Source: Saccharopolyspora erythraea (GTDB lineage Bacteria > Actinomycetota > Actinomycetes > Mycobacteriales > Pseudonocardiaceae). From it: a stretch of 64,000 nucleotides of DNA. Position numbers and translations under genes: made by a program. The stretch spans positions 4,278,001 to 4,342,000 of the forward strand of contig NZ_CP054839.1 of assembly GCF_018141105.1 (NCBI RefSeq), given 5' to 3'. Of this stretch, positions 26,162 to 34,738 are shown piece by piece. The notes under the pieces are model-generated. The model did no database searches and was not told the DNA's origin. It saw only the letters and a list, made by a program, of their open reading frames with translations. Numbering within the stretch: position 1 is the stretch's first letter; every line of letters begins with the position of its first letter.

Positions 26162-26353
26162 CACGCCCACCGGCCGACCCCCGACGAACTGATCCCGCTG
26201 ACCTGCAACGAGATTCAGCACCTGTTCACCAGCCTGGCCATCCAGCCTGTCCACGACGCAGCCCACCGGCTTCGCTGGTCCCACTGGCGACGCCGTCATC
26301 GAGCCCTTGCCCGCATCGGCCACTGCCGACGACAAACAGCCCAAAACAGATGA
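26162..26353 (+). pseudogene. C-terminal remnant of an IS transposase
   Basis: Directly after the esterase-like stop codon, and in the same frame, the DNA reads PTPDELIPLTCNEIQHLF, then HRLRWSHWRRRHRA and a basic tail before TGA at 26351-26353. This matches the C-terminal end typical of IS701/IS4-type DDE transposases found across actinomycetes. No catalytic domain remains, so it is a relic of an insertion or recombination event. Confidence 0.65.
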
Positions 26354-26609
26354 AGATCATCATCTACGGCGGCAGTATCAGGGCAGCTCGTCCACGGAAC
26401 GGGAACGGCACTACTGGCGCGTCTTGGTAGCCCGGCGGACGGGGTAGCCCAGAGCCTCGTAGACCCGAAGCCGCATCCCTGAATCGGCTGCGCGCACGCC
26501 TTCTCGTGCCGATGCGGTAGCGGGGTTACCCCGTCGACCCGATCCGCCCGTCCCCTTCGCATGCCTACGGTTCCGGCGTGACCCGGAGCCGAGGGGGGAC
26601 GGCGTAGCC
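26354..26609. other. Accessory-region remainder before the polysaccharide cluster
   Basis: No complete gene. A minus-strand frame ending at 26411 carries a protein-like tail (MRLRVYEALGYPVRRATKTRQ without its first or last residue) but lacks a good start or ribosome site, so it may be another truncated gene end. The promoter for the deacetylase gene must lie here but is not obvious. Confidence 0.4.
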
Positions 26610-27356
26610 ATGGCCTGGACCTTGCAGGAGCAGATCGCGGCCCCATCGGGGCGCGCTCTGCCATACGTGCTGATGTACCACTCGGTCGCCGAGTACGCAC
26701 AGGACCCCTACCGGGTGACGGTGGACCCCGCCCGGTTCGAGCGGCAGCTGCGGTGGCTGGAGCGCCGCGGGCTGCGGGGCGTGTCGATGGGCGAGCTGAT
26801 GGCGGCCGGCGACCCGCGCGGTCTGGTCGGCCTGACCTTCGACGACGGCTACCAGGACTTCATGCACCACGTCGTGCCCGCCCTGCGGCGGCACGGCTTC
26901 ACCGCGACCGTGTTCGTCATCGCCGGCAGGCTCGGCGGCAGCAACGTCTGGGACCCGGACGGGCCCCGCAAGCCGTTGATGACCTCCGAGCAGGTCGAGC
27001 AGGCCGTCCTGGCCGGGATGGAGATCGGCTCGCACGGCATGCTGCACCGCCGTCTGTCCGAACTGGACGACGACGAGCTGGTGGAGGAGGTGGCGGGCAG
27101 CCGCGAGGTGCTGCGCGCCCTGTCCGGCCAGGACGTCGGCGGTTTCTGCTACCCCTACGGGGACCTGAGCCGGCGGGTGCGCGACGCGGTGCGCGACTGC
27201 GGCTACGACTACGGGTGCGCGATCTGGTCTTCGCCGCTGACCGGCAGGCACGCGCTCCCGCGCACCTACGTCGGCGACAGCGACGGCCACCTCAGGCTGC
27301 TGGCCAAGCGGGTCCGCCACGAGATGGGGGTAACCGAACTCCTGTCATTTCGGTAG
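26610..27356 (+). CDS. Polysaccharide deacetylase (NodB domain)
   Basis: A 248-aa carbohydrate esterase family 4 protein. NodB motif 1 is TFDDGY (about 76-81, with the catalytic Asp pair), motif 2 is SHGMLHRRL (about 141-149, metal-binding His residues), and CYPYGD is motif 3. It removes N-acetyl groups from a hexosamine polymer. There is no signal peptide, so it acts in the cytosol or is exported in another way. First gene of the envelope polysaccharide cluster. Confidence 0.88.
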   Translation: MAWTLQEQIAAPSGRALPYVLMYHSVAEYAQDPYRVTVDPARFERQLRWLERRGLRGVSMGELMAAGDPRGLVGLTFDDGYQDFMHHVVPALRRHGFTATVFVIAGRLGGSNVWDPDGPRKPLMTSEQVEQAVLAGMEIGSHGMLHRRLSELDDDELVEEVAGSREVLRALSGQDVGGFCYPYGDLSRRVRDAVRDCGYDYGCAIWSSPLTGRHALPRTYVGDSDGHLRLLAKRVRHEMGVTELLSFR

Positions 27357-27454
27357 TCGCGCTAACCCCGTTGGAGGAGGGCCGCGGCAGCCGCGGGTGC
27401 GACGGTTCTCGTAGCCGGATTCAGGTGAACGCGCGCAACGAACTGGGAGGGATC

Positions 27455-28795
27455 GTGACCGCAAGCCCACTCGCCCTGGCCGTCAACGGCAGGGAGCACC
27501 AGCTCTTCGAACGGCTGGTCCCGTTCATCGAGCGCAACGGCCACGTCGGCGAACCCGTCGCGGTAGTCGGTCTGGGTTACGTCGGACTGCCCACGGCCTA
27601 CTCGCTCGCGGCGTGCGGGGCGCGGGTCACCGGTCTGGACACCAGTGCGCGGCGGCTGAGCGAGATCCGGGCCGGCGAGGTCGACCTGCCGGAAGCCCAA
27701 CGGCGCGGACTGGCCGAGGTGCTGGAGTCGGGTTCGCTGCGGGTCTCGGACAACACGGCGGTGCTCACCGAGGCCGACACGGTCATCGTGTGCGTGCCCA
27801 CGCCCGTCGACGAGGACCGCACACCCGACCTCGCGGCGCTGCGGGCGGCGTGCGAGAGCGTCGTCTCCCACGTGCGCAAGGGTCAGACGATCATCCTGAC
27901 CTCCACCACGTTCGTCGGCACCACGCGGATGCTGCTGGTGGAACCGCTGCGCGAACGGGGGCTGCGGGTGGGCACCGACGTGCACGTGGCCTTCAGCCCG
28001 GAGCGCATCGACCCGGGCAACCTCGACCACACCCAGCGGGAGACCCCGCGCATCGTCGGCGGCGTCACCAGGACCTGCGCGGAGCGGGCGGCGCGCGTCA
28101 TCGGGCGGACCACCGACTCGGTGTACCTGGTCGGATCGCCCGAGTCGGCGGAGCTGACCAAGCTCTACGAGAACATCTTCCGAGCGGTGAACCTGGCGCT
28201 GGCCAACGAGATCGCCGACGTCTGCCGCGACCTGGACCTCGATCCCGTCGAGGTCACCATCGCCGCCGGGACCAAGCCCTACGGGTTCCTCGGCAGCTTC
28301 CCCGGTCCCGGCGTGGGCGGGCACTGCATCCCGTGCGATCCGCACTACCTGCTGTGGCAGCTGCGCGAGCACGGCGTGCGGGTGCCGCTGATCGAGCAGG
28401 CGATGCGCTCGATCGAGCACCGGCCGGACCAGGTCGTGCGCCGGGTCCTGGAGGAGCTGGTCGACGCGGCCGTGCCGCCCCGCGGCGCGCGGGTGCTGAT
28501 CGCCGGTGTCAGCTACAAGGCCGGTGTGCGAGACCTTCGCGAGTCGCCCGCGTTGCCGATCATCTCCGGCCTGCGCCGTGCGGGGGTCCACGTCTCCTAC
28601 TACGACCCGCTGATCCCCGAAGTGGTGCTGGAGGACGGGACGAGGTTGCAGAGCGCCCCGGCGGGCCAGGACTGCGACCTGGTCCTCATGCACACCGTCC
28701 ACCCCGGACTCGACTACGGGTGGGCCACGCGTTGCCCGCTGGTGCTGGACGCGACCTACCAGTTCGACGCCGCCGCCCACCGCCGGGTCGTGTGA
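27455..28795 (+). CDS. UDP-sugar 6-dehydrogenase (WecC/UDP-HexNAc dehydrogenase type)
   Basis: A 446-aa UDP-glucose/GDP-mannose dehydrogenase family protein. The NAD motif VVGLGYVGLP (about 37-46), SPERIDPGN, KLYENIFRAVN and GVGGHCIPCDP with catalytic Cys 291 are all intact. It performs the four-electron oxidation of a UDP-sugar to a UDP-uronate. Spelling of the Cys loop favours the UDP-N-acetylhexosamine branch. GTG start with GGGAGG five bases upstream. Confidence 0.88.
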   Translation: MTASPLALAVNGREHQLFERLVPFIERNGHVGEPVAVVGLGYVGLPTAYSLAACGARVTGLDTSARRLSEIRAGEVDLPEAQRRGLAEVLESGSLRVSDNTAVLTEADTVIVCVPTPVDEDRTPDLAALRAACESVVSHVRKGQTIILTSTTFVGTTRMLLVEPLRERGLRVGTDVHVAFSPERIDPGNLDHTQRETPRIVGGVTRTCAERAARVIGRTTDSVYLVGSPESAELTKLYENIFRAVNLALANEIADVCRDLDLDPVEVTIAAGTKPYGFLGSFPGPGVGGHCIPCDPHYLLWQLREHGVRVPLIEQAMRSIEHRPDQVVRRVLEELVDAAVPPRGARVLIAGVSYKAGVRDLRESPALPIISGLRRAGVHVSYYDPLIPEVVLEDGTRLQSAPAGQDCDLVLMHTVHPGLDYGWATRCPLVLDATYQFDAAAHRRVV

Positions 28796-28810
28796 GGGGG
28801 AATCGACCAG

Positions 28811-30061
28811 ATGGGCAGGCACCACGGCCGTCTCAGCGGCCTCGACACCTCGACCCCCGCGGTGGTCTTCAAGCTCGACCCCAACGTCATGCACCACGGT
28901 GGGCTCGGACTGATCCGCAGCCTCGGGCGCGCAGGCGTGCCGATGTACGCGGTGCAGGAGCACCGGTACGCGCCGGCCGCGCATTCGCGCTACGTGCGGG
29001 GCCACTGGGTGTGGCGGCCCGACGGCCAGGACGTCGATGGGGTGCTGCGGGGGCTGCGCGGCATCGCCGAGCGGATCGGGCGCACCGCGGTGCTGTTCCC
29101 GACCGACGACGCCGGTGCGATCTTCCTCGCCGAGCACGGGAACTCGCTGCGGGAGTGGTTCAGCTTCCCGCAGCCGCCGCACGACCTGCCGCGCCTGCTC
29201 GCGGGCAAGTACACGATGTACCGGCTGTGCCAGGCGCTCGGCGTGCCGTGCGCGCAGGCGACCATGGTGGGAAGTCCCGGCGAGGCGGGGGAGTTCGCCG
29301 ACCGCTTCGGGTTCCCGGTGGTGGTCAAGCTCCCGACGCCGTGGCGAAACGGGGCCGGGCGGCGCAGCACGACCATCGTGCACGACCGGGCCGAGCTCGC
29401 CGAGCTGTGCAGGCTGCCCGGCGACCAGCGGCTGATGCTGCAGGAGTACCTGCCGGGCGGCACCGGGCACGACTGGTTCTTCCACGGCTACTGCGACGCC
29501 GAAGCGCGGTGCACCGCATCGTTCGTGGGCACCAAGGAGCGGTCCTACCCGGCCCACGCCGGGCTGACCAGCCTCGGCCGCTGGGCCGAGAACGACGAGC
29601 TGCACCGGCACGCGACCGATCTGCTGCACCGGCTGGACTTCCGCGGCATCGTGGACCTGGATTTCCGCTGGGACGAAAGGGACGGCCAGTACAAGCTGCT
29701 GGACTTCAACCCCCGTCTCGGCGCCCAGTTCCGGTTGTTCGAGGACAGCGCGGGCGTGGACGTCGCGCTGGCGGCCTACCTGGACCTGACCGGGCAGGCC
29801 GCGCCCGCGGGAACGGCGGTTCCCGGCAGGCGCTTCCTGGTCGAGAACTACGACCCGATAGCCGCGCTGCGCTACTGGCGCGACGGGCGGCTCGGGCTGC
29901 GCTCGTGGGCCGACTCGGTCCGCGCGGTGGACGAGACCGCGTGGTACGCGCGCGACGACCTCACACCGTTCGCGTTGATGTGCCTGTGGATGGGCGCACG
30001 CGCGGCGACTCGCCCTTTGCGGCGGCTGCAATTTCGCCCGGGAAAGGAGAAGAAGGTATGA
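28811..30061 (+). CDS. ATP-grasp ligase of unknown substrate
   Basis: A 416-aa protein. An N-terminal Rossmann-like domain precedes the ATP-grasp fold. FPVVVKLPTPWRNGAG (about 173-188) provides the ATP-contact lysine, and VDLDFRW plus KLLDFNPRLGAQFRLF (about 296-311) provide the Mg-binding acidic and Asn residues. It should join a carboxylate to an amine through an acyl-phosphate. With the UDP-uronate-forming dehydrogenase upstream, amidation of a sugar carboxylate by an amino acid is one possibility (inference). Confidence 0.75.
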   Translation: MGRHHGRLSGLDTSTPAVVFKLDPNVMHHGGLGLIRSLGRAGVPMYAVQEHRYAPAAHSRYVRGHWVWRPDGQDVDGVLRGLRGIAERIGRTAVLFPTDDAGAIFLAEHGNSLREWFSFPQPPHDLPRLLAGKYTMYRLCQALGVPCAQATMVGSPGEAGEFADRFGFPVVVKLPTPWRNGAGRRSTTIVHDRAELAELCRLPGDQRLMLQEYLPGGTGHDWFFHGYCDAEARCTASFVGTKERSYPAHAGLTSLGRWAENDELHRHATDLLHRLDFRGIVDLDFRWDERDGQYKLLDFNPRLGAQFRLFEDSAGVDVALAAYLDLTGQAAPAGTAVPGRRFLVENYDPIAALRYWRDGRLGLRSWADSVRAVDETAWYARDDLTPFALMCLWMGARAATRPLRRLQFRPGKEKKV

Positions 30062-31293
30062 ACGACAACGACCTCGTCGACGTCGCCATCGTCGGCGCCG
30101 GGCCGTATGGGCTGTCGCTGGCCGCGCACCTGCGCGCCAACGGGGTGTCCTACCGGCAGTTCGGCGTCCCGATGGGGCTGTGGCGCACGGCGATGCCACG
30201 CGGCATGTACCTGAAGTCGCAGGGGTTCGCCTCCAACCTGTCCGATCCGGACGGGACGCACTCGCTGCGCAACTTCTGCCGCGACACCGGCCGGACCTAC
30301 GCCGACTACGGGGTTCCGGTGTCGCTGGACACCTTCGTCTCCTACGGCGAGTGGTTCCGGCTCGACAGGGGGCTGGAGATCGACGAGCGGCTGGTCACCG
30401 ACGTGCGCAGGCGTGACGAGCACTTCGACCTGACCCTGGCCGACGGTGAGCAGGTCCGCGCCCGCAACGTGGTGGTGGCAGCCGGTGTCGAGCACTTCGC
30501 CCGCCTGCCCGAGGTGCTGGACGACCTGCCGACCGAGCTGTGCACGCACAGCTCCGAGCACACCGACCTCAGCGTGTTCCAGGACCGGGAGGTGATCGTC
30601 GTCGGGGCCGGGCAGTCGGCTCTGGAGACGGCGGCGCTGCTGCACGAGCACGGGGCGCGCACGCAGATGCTCGTGCGTGCCGGCCAACTGGTGTGGAACG
30701 GGCGGCCGCTGCTGCCCGACCGCCCGTTGCTGCAGCGCATGCGGGAACCCGAAGCCGGTCTCGGCTCGGGGCTCTCCACCTGGTTCTACTCCGAGCACCC
30801 GCGGGTGTTCCGGCGGCTGCCGAAGCAGACCAGGGTCTACCGGGCGCGCACCGCGCTGGGGCCCGCGGGTGCCTGGTGGCTGCGTGAACGCGTCGAGGGC
30901 AAGTTCCCGGTCCGGCTGTCCCACGGCATCGACTGGGCGGTCCAGGACGGGCACCGCGTCCGGCTCGGGGTGCGGGCCAACGGGCACGGCCGGCGGGAGT
31001 TCGAGGCCGACCACGTCATCGGTGCGACCGGCTACCCGCCCAGCCTGGCGCGGCTGTCGTTCCTGGGACCGCAACTGCGTTCGCGGCTGAGCACGCTCGC
31101 CGGCACACCGCGCGTGGGCCGCGACTTCCAGTCGTCGGTCCCCGGCCTGTTCTTCGTCGGTGCCGTCGTGGCCCCGGAGCACGGACCGGTCATGCGCTTC
31201 GTCTACGGGGCCGACTACGCGGTGCGGCAGGTCAGCGGGCGGCTTTCGGCGCTGCGCTCCCGCCGCATGGCGGTGGGAGGCGTCGGTAGATGA
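30058..31293 (+). CDS. FAD/NAD(P)-binding oxidoreductase (monooxygenase-like)
   Basis: A 411-aa flavoprotein with two dinucleotide-binding motifs: GAGPYG (about 14-19) for FAD and VVGAGQSALETA (about 181-192) for NADPH. The C-terminal GATGYPP motif (ATGY) is typical of N-hydroxylating and Baeyer-Villiger-like monooxygenases. The ATG overlaps the ATP-grasp stop, so the two are probably partners. The substrate is unknown; a cluster-specific sugar or amino group is likely. Confidence 0.8.
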   Translation: MNDNDLVDVAIVGAGPYGLSLAAHLRANGVSYRQFGVPMGLWRTAMPRGMYLKSQGFASNLSDPDGTHSLRNFCRDTGRTYADYGVPVSLDTFVSYGEWFRLDRGLEIDERLVTDVRRRDEHFDLTLADGEQVRARNVVVAAGVEHFARLPEVLDDLPTELCTHSSEHTDLSVFQDREVIVVGAGQSALETAALLHEHGARTQMLVRAGQLVWNGRPLLPDRPLLQRMREPEAGLGSGLSTWFYSEHPRVFRRLPKQTRVYRARTALGPAGAWWLRERVEGKFPVRLSHGIDWAVQDGHRVRLGVRANGHGRREFEADHVIGATGYPPSLARLSFLGPQLRSRLSTLAGTPRVGRDFQSSVPGLFFVGAVVAPEHGPVMRFVYGADYAVRQVSGRLSALRSRRMAVGGVGR

Positions 31294-32666
31294 GCGCGCC
31301 CGGCCTGCGATCCGAGCACGGCGGCTTCACCGCCGCGCTGCCCTCGCTCACCCGCGAGCACCCGTGCGACGCGCGGTTCACGCGGGTGGTGAAGGGGTCG
31401 GCGCTGCCGGTCACCGATCTGGTGGCGGTGGTGGCGACCGCGGTGCTCGCGCAGGTCGCGGCGCCGGCCGGGGCCGCCTACGGGTTGGCGGTCCTGGCCG
31501 TGCTCGCCGGTCAGGGCCAGCACCGGCCGCGGATCTGCCTGCGGGTGTCCGACCAGGCCCCCCGCATCGCGGTGGCGGCTTTGCTGCCGATGGCGGTGCT
31601 GCTGCCGTGGACCGCTCCGGGAGCGGCCGTGCTGCTCGCACTGCTCACCACGAGCGCGCTGGTCGCCGCCCGCGGCGCCGTGTACGGGCTGCTGCGCGCG
31701 GCCCACCGGCGCGGCAGGCTGGTCGAACCGGCGCTGGTCGTCGGGAACGGGGAAGAGGCCGCCCGGATCGCCGCGCTCCTGGCCGGGCACCCGGAGTACG
31801 GGTTGCGCCCGGCGGGCCGGGTCGCGGTGGACGGTTTCCGGGCGGTGAGGGGGCTACCCGTTCTCGGCGGCATCACCGACCTGGCCGCGGTGATCGCGCG
31901 GTACCGCATCGCGCGAGTGCTGGTCTGCGCACCGGAAGGAGACGACGGGGCACTGGTGAACGCGGTGCGCGCGTGCCGGTCGGCGGGCGTGGACTTCTGC
32001 CTGGTGCCCAGGCCCGGCGAGCTGGGGCTGGCGGTGCCGCGGGCGTGCCTCGACGAGATCTGGGGCGTCGTGCTGGTGCCGCTGCGCAGGCCGAACCTGT
32101 TGTCGGTGGTGGCCAAACGCGCCTTCGACCTGGTCGTGGGCACGGTGCTGCTGGTGCTGCTCGCGCCGGTGCTGCTGGTGCTGGCCGGGATCGTGCGCGG
32201 CTGCGGCAAGGCCACGACGTTCTTCTGCCAGTGGCGGGTCAGCAGGACAGGGCGGCTGGTCCGGGTGGTCAAGCTGCGGACGCTGGTCGACACCGGGGAG
32301 AAGTGGGCGGTCGCCGCCGACCAGTGCACCGCGCTCGGGCGGTGGCTGCGCGCGACGCATCTCGACGAGCTGCCGCAGCTGGTCAACGTGCTGCGCGGGG
32401 AGATGTCGCTGGTGGGCCCCAGGCCCGAGCGGCCCTGCTACGCCAAGCGCTTCGCCGGGGAGATCCCGCACTACGCCGACCGGCACCGGATGCCAGGCGG
32501 CATGACGGGATGGGCGCAGGTCCACGGCCTGCACGGGGACACCTCGATCCCGGACCGCGCGCGTTTCGACAACCAGTACATCGAGTACTGGTCGCTGTGG
32601 ACGGACCTGGTGGTCGTGGCCCGCACGGTCGCGATCGTCGCAAGAGCCATGGGAGGACGACGGTGA
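31290..32666 (+). CDS. Polyprenyl-phosphate sugar-1-phosphate transferase (initiating transferase)
   Basis: A 458-aa membrane protein. N-terminal membrane helices (about 30-135) are followed by a Rossmann-like region (about 148-245), and from about residue 270 the catalytic bacterial sugar transferase domain: AKRAFDLVVGTVLLV, KLRTL, LDELPQLVNVLRGEMSLVGP and RPERP, ending near GMTGWAQV. It starts repeat-unit assembly by loading a sugar phosphate on undecaprenyl phosphate. ATGA overlap with the flavoprotein gene. Confidence 0.88.
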   Translation: MSAPGLRSEHGGFTAALPSLTREHPCDARFTRVVKGSALPVTDLVAVVATAVLAQVAAPAGAAYGLAVLAVLAGQGQHRPRICLRVSDQAPRIAVAALLPMAVLLPWTAPGAAVLLALLTTSALVAARGAVYGLLRAAHRRGRLVEPALVVGNGEEAARIAALLAGHPEYGLRPAGRVAVDGFRAVRGLPVLGGITDLAAVIARYRIARVLVCAPEGDDGALVNAVRACRSAGVDFCLVPRPGELGLAVPRACLDEIWGVVLVPLRRPNLLSVVAKRAFDLVVGTVLLVLLAPVLLVLAGIVRGCGKATTFFCQWRVSRTGRLVRVVKLRTLVDTGEKWAVAADQCTALGRWLRATHLDELPQLVNVLRGEMSLVGPRPERPCYAKRFAGEIPHYADRHRMPGGMTGWAQVHGLHGDTSIPDRARFDNQYIEYWSLWTDLVVVARTVAIVARAMGGRR

Positions 32667-33751
32667 AGGTTCTGCACGTGATCACGGGACTCGGGGTCGG
32701 CGGAGCCGAGCTCCAGCTCCGGTCGGTACTCCAGCACACCAGGCACGACTCCGACGTGGTCGCGCTGTACAACCCGGGAGACGTCGCCGACATGATCCGC
32801 TCCGACGGGGTGCGGGTCCGCGACCTCGGCATGACCAGCAACACCCAGCTCGGCGCGGTCCTCAGGCTGCGCGAGCTGATCCGCGACGAGCGCTACGACG
32901 TGGTGCACACCCACCTCTACCGGGCTTGCGTGTACGGGCGCCTGGCGGCCCGGATGGCCGGCACGAAGGTGGTGGTGACCACCGAGCACTCCATCGGCGA
33001 GACCCACCTCGAACGGCGCCGCATGACGATGGGCGTGCGGGCGCTGTACCTGGGCACCGACCTGTGCTCGGACGCGACGATCGCGGTGTCGGACACCGTC
33101 GCGACCCGGTTGGTGAACTGGGGCGTGCGGCCGCGCAAGATCACCGTGATCCCCAACGGCGTGGACTTCGGCCGGGTGCGCTTCGACCCGGAGGCCAGAG
33201 CGCGGGTGCGTGCCGAGCAGGGCATCGAGCCGGACGCCTTCGTGGTCGGGGTGCTGGGCAGGCTCGACCCGAACAAGCGGTTCAACCTCGTCATCGACGC
33301 GATGGCACCGCTGGTGGACCAGCACACCAAGCTGCTGATCGTCGGTGACGGCGCCGACCGCGAGCGGCTGGAGAACCTGGTGCGGGCGCACGGTATCGAG
33401 GATCACGTCATCTTCGCGGGTGAGCGGCACGACGTCGCGGCGATGCTGTCGTCGCTGGACCTGTTCGTGGCTTCCTCCGCGCAGGAGACCTTCGGGCTGT
33501 CGGTGCTCGAGGCGCTGGCCAACGGCATGCCCGCGCTCTACACCACCTGCCCGGCCATGGACGGCATCGACACCGACCGCGCCCGCCAGGTGCCCGGGGA
33601 CCCCGAGCGCATGCGCGCCGAGATCGCGCGCGAGATCGGCGAACGCAGGGCTCGCGCCGACGTCCCCGAGATCCGCCGCCGGTACGGCATCGAGGCCGTG
33701 ACCGGTCGCATCGACGACCTGTACGCACGACTGCGGGAGGCCCAGCGATGA
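32663..33751 (+). CDS. Glycosyltransferase family 4
   Basis: A 362-aa GT-B enzyme. GLGVGGAELQLRSVL at the N-terminus binds the acceptor region; VIPNGVD (about 162), GRLDPNKRF and ETFGLSVLEALANG (E-x7-E motif region, about 275-288) bind the nucleotide sugar. It adds a sugar to the lipid-linked intermediate. GTGA overlap with the transferase gene upstream. Confidence 0.88.
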   Translation: MKVLHVITGLGVGGAELQLRSVLQHTRHDSDVVALYNPGDVADMIRSDGVRVRDLGMTSNTQLGAVLRLRELIRDERYDVVHTHLYRACVYGRLAARMAGTKVVVTTEHSIGETHLERRRMTMGVRALYLGTDLCSDATIAVSDTVATRLVNWGVRPRKITVIPNGVDFGRVRFDPEARARVRAEQGIEPDAFVVGVLGRLDPNKRFNLVIDAMAPLVDQHTKLLIVGDGADRERLENLVRAHGIEDHVIFAGERHDVAAMLSSLDLFVASSAQETFGLSVLEALANGMPALYTTCPAMDGIDTDRARQVPGDPERMRAEIAREIGERRARADVPEIRRRYGIEAVTGRIDDLYARLREAQR

Positions 33752-34728
33752 AGGCACTGGTCACCGGCGCGGCCGGGTTCATCGGTTCGCACCTGACCGA
33801 GCAACTGCTCGCCGAGGGGCACAGCGTCGTCGGGCTCGACGACCTGAGCACCGGCCGGTTCGACAACCTGCCCGACGCGGGCGAGTTCGAACTGGTCAAC
33901 GGCAGCGTCATGGACCGCGGCCTGGTCGACGAGCTGACGTCCGAAGTGGATGTCGTCTTCCACCTCGCGGCGGCGGTCGGCGCGTTCGTCATCCAGGAGC
34001 GGACGATCCGCAGCCTGCTCACCAACATCCACGGCACCGAGAACGTGCTCGACGCGGCGCTGCGCTACAACGCCCGGCTGCTGCTGGCCTCCACCAGCGA
34101 GATCTACGGCAAGAACCCGAAGGTCGGGCTGAGCGAGGGCGACGACCGCGTCATCGGCTCGCCGCTGATGTCGCGCTGGACCTACTCGGAGGCCAAGGCC
34201 ATCGACGAGAGCCTGACCCACGCCTACGTGCGCGAGCTGGGACTGCGCGCGGTGATCGTGCGGCTGTTCAACACGGTCGGACCGCGCCAGACCGGGCGCT
34301 ACGGCATGGTCATCCCCCGGATGGTCAACCAGGCGCTGCAGGGCAGGCCGCTGACGATCTTCGGCACCGGCAGGCAGGTCCGCTGCTTCTGCCACGTCGA
34401 CGACGTGGTGCCCGCGCTGGTCGAGCTCGTGCAGCTGGACAAGGCGCGCGGGAGCGCGGTGAACCTGGGCAGCGGCGAGCAGGTCTCGATCGCCGAGCTG
34501 GCCGGGCGCATCATCGAGATGACCGGCTCGTCCAGCGACACCGTGCGGGTGCCCTACGAGCAGGCGTACGGACCCGGCTACGAGGACATGCAGCGGCGGG
34601 TGCCGGACTGTTCCCGGGCCCGGGATCTCATCGGTTTCGAGCCGTCCAGAACGCTGGACGACATCATCCGCGCCGTGATCGCCGAGCAGACGCGATCCCG
34701 GCAGGTGCCCGCGGTCGCGGCGGAATGA
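33748..34728 (+). CDS. NAD-dependent epimerase/dehydratase
   Basis: A 326-aa extended SDR with TGAAGFIGSH (6-15), a serine in LASTSEIYG and YSEAK (Tyr 146, Lys 150). This branch contains UDP-glucuronate decarboxylases and 4-epimerases. It prepares a nucleotide-sugar donor for the cluster, possibly acting on the uronate from the dehydrogenase. Overlaps the GT4 stop. Confidence 0.85.
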   Translation: MKALVTGAAGFIGSHLTEQLLAEGHSVVGLDDLSTGRFDNLPDAGEFELVNGSVMDRGLVDELTSEVDVVFHLAAAVGAFVIQERTIRSLLTNIHGTENVLDAALRYNARLLLASTSEIYGKNPKVGLSEGDDRVIGSPLMSRWTYSEAKAIDESLTHAYVRELGLRAVIVRLFNTVGPRQTGRYGMVIPRMVNQALQGRPLTIFGTGRQVRCFCHVDDVVPALVELVQLDKARGSAVNLGSGEQVSIAELAGRIIEMTGSSSDTVRVPYEQAYGPGYEDMQRRVPDCSRARDLIGFEPSRTLDDIIRAVIAEQTRSRQVPAVAAE

Positions 34729-34738
34729 GGTCGGGCCG

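Noticed and set aside
27362-30199. A 945-codon minus-strand open frame in the polysaccharide cluster
   Set aside because: It covers two intact plus-strand genes with clear motifs and has no ribosome site; a codon-bias shadow.
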